Origin: Kitasatospora xanthocidica
Lineage (GTDB): Bacteria; Actinomycetota; Actinomycetes; Streptomycetales; Streptomycetaceae
Length of the DNA: 64,000 nucleotides
Direction of reading: 5' to 3'
Assembly (NCBI RefSeq): GCF_014656195.1
Contig: NZ_BNBY01000006.1
Span: 127,264 to 191,263, forward strand
The translations under genes and the position numbers were made by a program. Below, one piece after another: positions 59,522-64,000 of the stretch. The stretch's first letter is position 1, and the number at the start of each line of letters is the position of its first letter. The notes below the pieces were generated by a model. That model saw only the letters and a program-made list of their open reading frames with translations. It was not told the origin of the DNA and did no database searches.

Positions 59522-61185
59522 ATGAGCTCCACTCTCGCGGGCTGGATGCAGGCCCTCGCCCTCGTCGGCGCGCTGGCCCTCTGCTACCGCCCCCTCGGCG
59601 ACTACATCGCCAGGATCCTCACCACCCCGAGGCACCTCAGAGCCGAGCGCGGCATCTACAAGGTGATCGGCGTCGACGGTGACGCCGATCAGCGCTGGCC
59701 GGTGTACCTGCGCTCGGTGCTGGCCTTCTCGGCGGTCTCCGTCCTCTTCCTGTACGGCCTGATCCGGCTCCAGGGCTACCTGCTGCTGAACCTGGGTGTC
59801 CCGCAGATGGCGGGTCACCAGGCCTGGAACACCGCGATCTCCTTCGTCGCCAACACCAACTGGCAGTCCTACGGCGGCGAGTCCGCGATGGGCCACCTGG
59901 TGCAGATGGCGGGCCTGGCGGTGCAGAACTTCGTCTCCGCGGCCGTCGGCATCGCCGTCGTGGCGGCGCTGATCCGAGGCTTCACCCGGAACCGGACGGA
60001 CCGGCTGGGCAACTTCTGGGTGGACCTGGTCCGGATCAACCTGCGGCTGCTGCTGCCGATCTCGATCGTCTTCGCCCTGGTCCTGGCCGCCTCCGGTGTG
60101 ATCCAGAACTTCCACGGCTTCCACGAGGTGACCAATCTCGCGGGTGACGTGCAGAAGATCCCGGGCGGGCCGGTGGCCTCGCAGGAGGTCATCAAGCTGC
60201 TGGGCACCAACGGCGGCGGCTTCTTCAACGCCAACTCGGCCCACCCCTTCGAGAACCCGAACGGCTTCTCGAACCTGGTCGAGGTCTTCCTGCTGCTGGT
60301 GATCCCGTTCGCGCTGCCCCGGACCTTCGGCCGGATGGTCGGCGACAACCGCCAGGGCTACGCGATCGTCGCCGTGATGGGCCTGTTCTGGGTCGCCTCG
60401 ACCGCCCTGCTCACCTTCGCCGAGTCGCAGCACTCGGGCAGTGCCTTGCAGGCCGCGGGTGCGGCGATGGAGGGCAAGGAGCAGCGGTTCGGCATCGCCG
60501 CCTCCGGTCTGTTCGCGGCGTCGACGACGCTGACCTCGACGGGCGCGGTGAATTCCTTCCACGACTCGTTCACGCCGTTCGGCGGCGGCATCACGGTCTT
60601 CAACATGATGCTGGGCGAGATCGCGCCGGGCGGTACCGGTTCCGGTCTGTACGGGATGCTGGTGCTGGCGATCGTCGCGGTGTTCGTCGCGGGCCTGATG
60701 GTCGGCCGCACCCCCGAGTACCTGGGCAAGAAGCTCGGCGGCCGGGAGATGAAGTTCGCCTCGCTGTACATCCTCACCACCCCGACGATCGTGCTGGTCG
60801 GCACGGGTGTGGCGATGGCGCTGCCGGGTGAGCGGGCCGGGATGCTCAACTCGGGTGCCCACGGCTTCTCCGAGGTGCTGTACGCGTTCACCTCCGCCGC
60901 GAACAACAACGGCTCGGCGTTCGGCGGCATCACCGTCAACACCGACTGGTACGACACGGCGCTGGGCCTGGCGATGATCTTCGGTCGCCTGCTGCCGATC
61001 GTGTTCGTGCTGGCGCTGGCCGGCTCGCTCGCCCAGCAGCAGCCGGTCCCGGCCACCCCGGGCACCCTGCCCACCCACAAGCCGCTGTTCGTGGGCCTGC
61101 TGTCGGGCGTGATCCTGATCGTCGTCGGCCTCACCTACTTCCCGGCCCTGGCTCTCGGGCCGATCGCGGAAGGTCTCACCTCCTG

Positions 61186-61186
<1 letters not shown>
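59522..61186 (+). CDS. kdpA: potassium-transporting ATPase subunit KdpA
   Basis: A 554-residue channel-like subunit of the KdpFABC pump, with ten membrane segments and four selectivity-filter loops: for example [58 protein letters not shown] and [14 protein letters not shown]. It takes K+ from outside with very high affinity under K+ limitation. ATG 59522 follows kdpF by one base. Its stop shares one base with the kdpB ATG (TGATG), indicating tight coupling. Confidence 0.97.
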
Positions 61187-63303
<2,117 letters not shown>

Positions 63304-63320
63304 GAGAGGAGTCCACCACC

Positions 63321-63956
63321 ATGTCCAAGCCCCTGCCCGCCGCCGTGCGGACCCACTTCACCGCGCTGCGTGCGCTGCTGGTCCTGACCGTGATCCTCGG
63401 GGTCGCCTATCCGCTGCTGGTCACCGGGATATCCCAGGTCGCGTTCAGCGAGAAGGCCAACGGCTCGATCGTGAAGGCCGACGGCAAGGAGGTCGGGTCG
63501 AGCCTGATCGGCCAGAACTTCAACCTCCCGAAGAAGAACCCGGACGACCCGAAGGAGGAGGCCCAGCCGGACCCGAAGTGGTTCCAGCCCCGCCCCTCCG
63601 CGGCCGGGACCGGCTACGACGCCTCCTCGTCCGGCGCCTCCAACCAGGGGCCGAACAGCGAGGACCTGCTGAAGGCCGTCAACGACCGCCGTGCCGCCGT
63701 CGCCGCGTTCGACGGCGTCGACCCGGCGAGCGTGCCGGCCGACGCGCTGACCGCCTCCGGCTCCGGCCTCGACCCGGACATCTCGCCGGCCTACGCCAAG
63801 GAGCAGGTCAACCGGGTCGCCAAGGAGCGCGGGCTGCCGGCCGACATGCTGAACCAGCTGGTCGACCGGTACACCGAGAGCCGCCCGCTCGGCTTCCTCG
63901 GCAACGAGGCCGTCAACGTCGTGCTGCTCAACAAGGCGCTCAGCGAGCAGAAGTGA
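63321..63956 (+). CDS. kdpC: potassium-transporting ATPase subunit KdpC
   Basis: A 211-residue subunit with one N-terminal membrane helix (LLVLTVILGVAYPLLVTGISQVAF) and an extracytoplasmic domain. Conserved parts are SLIGQNF, WFQPRPSAAGTGYDASSSGASNQGPNS and the end EQVNRVAKERGLPADMLNQLVDRYTESRPLGFLGNEAVNVVLLNKAL. It stabilises the pump and is thought to aid K+ delivery. GAGAGGAG lies before ATG 63321. kdpD and kdpE would be expected next but fall outside the window. Confidence 0.96.
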   Translation: MSKPLPAAVRTHFTALRALLVLTVILGVAYPLLVTGISQVAFSEKANGSIVKADGKEVGSSLIGQNFNLPKKNPDDPKEEAQPDPKWFQPRPSAAGTGYDASSSGASNQGPNSEDLLKAVNDRRAAVAAFDGVDPASVPADALTASGSGLDPDISPAYAKEQVNRVAKERGLPADMLNQLVDRYTESRPLGFLGNEAVNVVLLNKALSEQK

Positions 63957-64000
63957 CGCCGCATCAGAAGCGAGAGTGACCGGGCCGGCCCGGGCGCGGG

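Overview
The window is a very GC-rich, gene-dense chromosomal segment of a streptomycete-type actinobacterium (Streptomyces or Kitasatospora). The family-level signs are a futalosine menaquinone cluster, a gamma-butyrolactone signalling locus, an AfsK-type kinase, a second partial nuo operon and many GTG starts with ATGA/GTGA overlaps. No insertion sequence, prophage, integrase or CRISPR array was seen. Genus and species cannot be fixed from sequence reading alone.

Layout. 0.2-6.8 kb: hemL, a histidine phosphatase and the System II cytochrome c maturation genes (thioredoxin-like lipoprotein, CcdA, ResB, CcsB). 7-10.3 kb: a gamma-butyrolactone locus with an AfsA-type synthase, two ArpA/ScbR-type receptors, three candidate receptor boxes and a small possible ribbon-helix-helix protein. 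10.4-12.3 kb: acyl-CoA carboxylase epsilon and beta subunits. 12.7-22.6 kb: menaquinone genes (UbiD-type decarboxylase, MqnP, UbiX, MqnE) mixed with small-molecule enzymes and an Lrp/AsnC regulator. 22.7-25.2 kb: L,D-transpeptidase and a FabH-type ketosynthase. 25.5-33 kb: TetR regulator, AfsK, GalE, an HtrA-type lipoprotein protease and a histidine kinase without a partner. 33.1-43.3 kb: a ten-gene nuo operon (A, B, C, H-N) lacking D, E, F and G, followed by HtpX. 44.3-56.6 kb: mixed regulators and metabolic genes (MocR/EamA pair, BlaI/M56 pair, azoreductase/ECF sigma pair, oxidoreductase/LysR pair, Mug, PAP2, secreted low-complexity protein, YajQ). 56.8-64 kb: a tRNA-like remnant with a strong terminator, then potassium uptake: a KimA-like permease and kdp (27-residue peptide, kdpF, A, B, C); kdpD/E, if present, lie outside.

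How it fits together. MqnE, MqnP and the UbiD/UbiX pair make menaquinone, the quinone that the nuo-type complex would reduce and that supports electron transport alongside the cytochrome c genes. The gamma-butyrolactone genes and AfsK are both regulators of secondary metabolism and development in this family. The KimA-like gene and the kdp operon share an identical direct-repeat box (GTCAA-N6-GTCAA) upstream, suggesting one potassium regulon.

Most interesting: the shared potassium box, the tRNA-like minigene lacking D and anticodon arms, a 26-codon ORF that joins nuoH to nuoI through ATGA overlaps at both ends and carries a repeat also found at the start of nuoC, the repeat-bearing extension of NuoC, a 25-residue hydrophobic ORF ahead of nuoA, start codons of divergent genes that overlap (mocR/eamA), and a 7 x 17-bp tandem repeat of short palindromes.
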